From Desulfotignum sp. (GTDB lineage: Bacteria > Desulfobacterota > Desulfobacteria > Desulfobacterales > Desulfobacteraceae), in contig JAIPDL010000002.1 in NCBI GenBank assembly GCA_021737695.1, forward strand, positions 102,038 through 166,037: 64,000 nucleotides of DNA. The letters run 5' to 3'. The position numbers were made by a program, and so were the translations under genes. Below the pieces are notes generated by a model that had not been told where the DNA came from, did not search any database, and saw only the letters and a program-made list of their open reading frames with translations. The number at the start of each line of letters is the position of its first letter. Position 1 is the first letter of the stretch. Of this stretch, positions 63,896-64,000 are shown one piece after another.

Positions 63896-64000
63896 CGATT
63901 TGCCCTGCTCTTTGAAAATTTGGTTCTTGATTTTGTCGATCTCATCCTGGCCGGCAAACAATTCATTCAAAATGGTGGTCCGAAGCTCACGAACTCTTTT
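63878..64000 (-). CDS. C-terminal 40 residues of an unidentified protein, possibly a transposase
   Basis: A minus-strand frame runs off the right edge and ends at TAA 63880-63878. The visible end is KRVRELRTTILNELF, then a charged helix and QGKSLYAKT. It begins exactly where the PAS gene loses its reading frame and codes in the opposite direction, as expected of a transposase at the edge of an insertion sequence. No catalytic motif is within the window, so the family is not identified. Confidence 0.5.
   Translation of the reverse strand, partial: KRVRELRTTILNELFAGQDEIDKIKNQIFKEQGKSLYAKT

Overview
The window looks like the chromosome of an anaerobic, sulfate-reducer-type deltaproteobacterium (Desulfobacterota, probably Desulfobacteraceae). 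This is inferred from gene content: a complete methyl-to-acetyl-CoA half of the Wood-Ljungdahl pathway with acetogen-type acsD/acsA/acsB/acsC/acsE genes, fhs and folD, a UGA-containing HesB-like selenoprotein gene, and CarD. No rRNA or species marker is present, so genus is not claimed. Most of the window is moderately GC-rich and densely coding. The last 2.5 kb is AT-richer and looks accessory.

Layout. 0-0.5 kb: the tail of an unidentified gene, a shared terminator and the selenoprotein on the minus strand. 0.6-3.5 kb: a U32-family protein, galE and an ATP-grasp protein, translationally coupled. 4.2-7.2 kb: birA-bioY-bioM-bioN (biotin ligase/repressor plus ECF biotin transporter) behind a probable BirA operator. 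7.35-12.8 kb: a duplicated-motif small protein and a GldA/GldF/GldG/DUF4340-type ABC system, then a PlsC-type acyltransferase. 13.7-30.6 kb: a dcw cluster mraZ-rsmH-ftsL-ftsI-murEF(fused)-mraY-murD-ftsW-murG-murC-murB-ftsQ-ftsA-ftsZ, followed by a radical SAM gene. 32.3-33.6 kb: a DAHP synthase gene preceded by a tyrosine-rich leader peptide and a complete four-segment attenuator. 33.6-45.4 kb, minus strand: an MFS protein, an RluD-type pseudouridine synthase, then fhs, folD, an ADP-forming acetyl-CoA synthetase, DUF1844, ispE, tRNA-Gln, prs, rplY, pth and carD (listed in transcription order).

45.4-56 kb: an AT-rich 760-bp divergent control region with a perfect 16-bp-arm palindrome, then acsD (with an unusual Ala/Lys/Glu-rich C-terminal extension), cooS/acsA, acsB, acsC, acsE, a 98-residue unknown gene and cooC. 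Together with fhs and folD these interconvert formyl/methyl-THF, CO2/CO and acetyl-CoA; formate dehydrogenase and methylene-THF reductase are not in the window. 56-61.5 kb: an Epd-like dehydrogenase, DUF5320 and UPF0251 genes behind a clean sigma70 promoter flanked by repeated operator-like sites, a QTMAN-like glycosyltransferase, a second radical SAM protein and an ADP-ribosylglycohydrolase/crystallin-J1-like protein. 61.9-64 kb: a periplasmic solute-binding protein and a membrane PAS sensor that stops abruptly at what looks like the edge of an inserted element.

The most interesting observations are the tyrosine attenuator before the DAHP synthase gene, the BirA operator that contains the birA start codon (with signs of leaderless mRNA there and in two neighbours), the in-frame UGA of the HesB-like gene, the MurE-MurF fusion, the AcsD tail, and the repeat-flanked UPF0251 promoter. 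No CRISPR array, prophage or defence island was seen.
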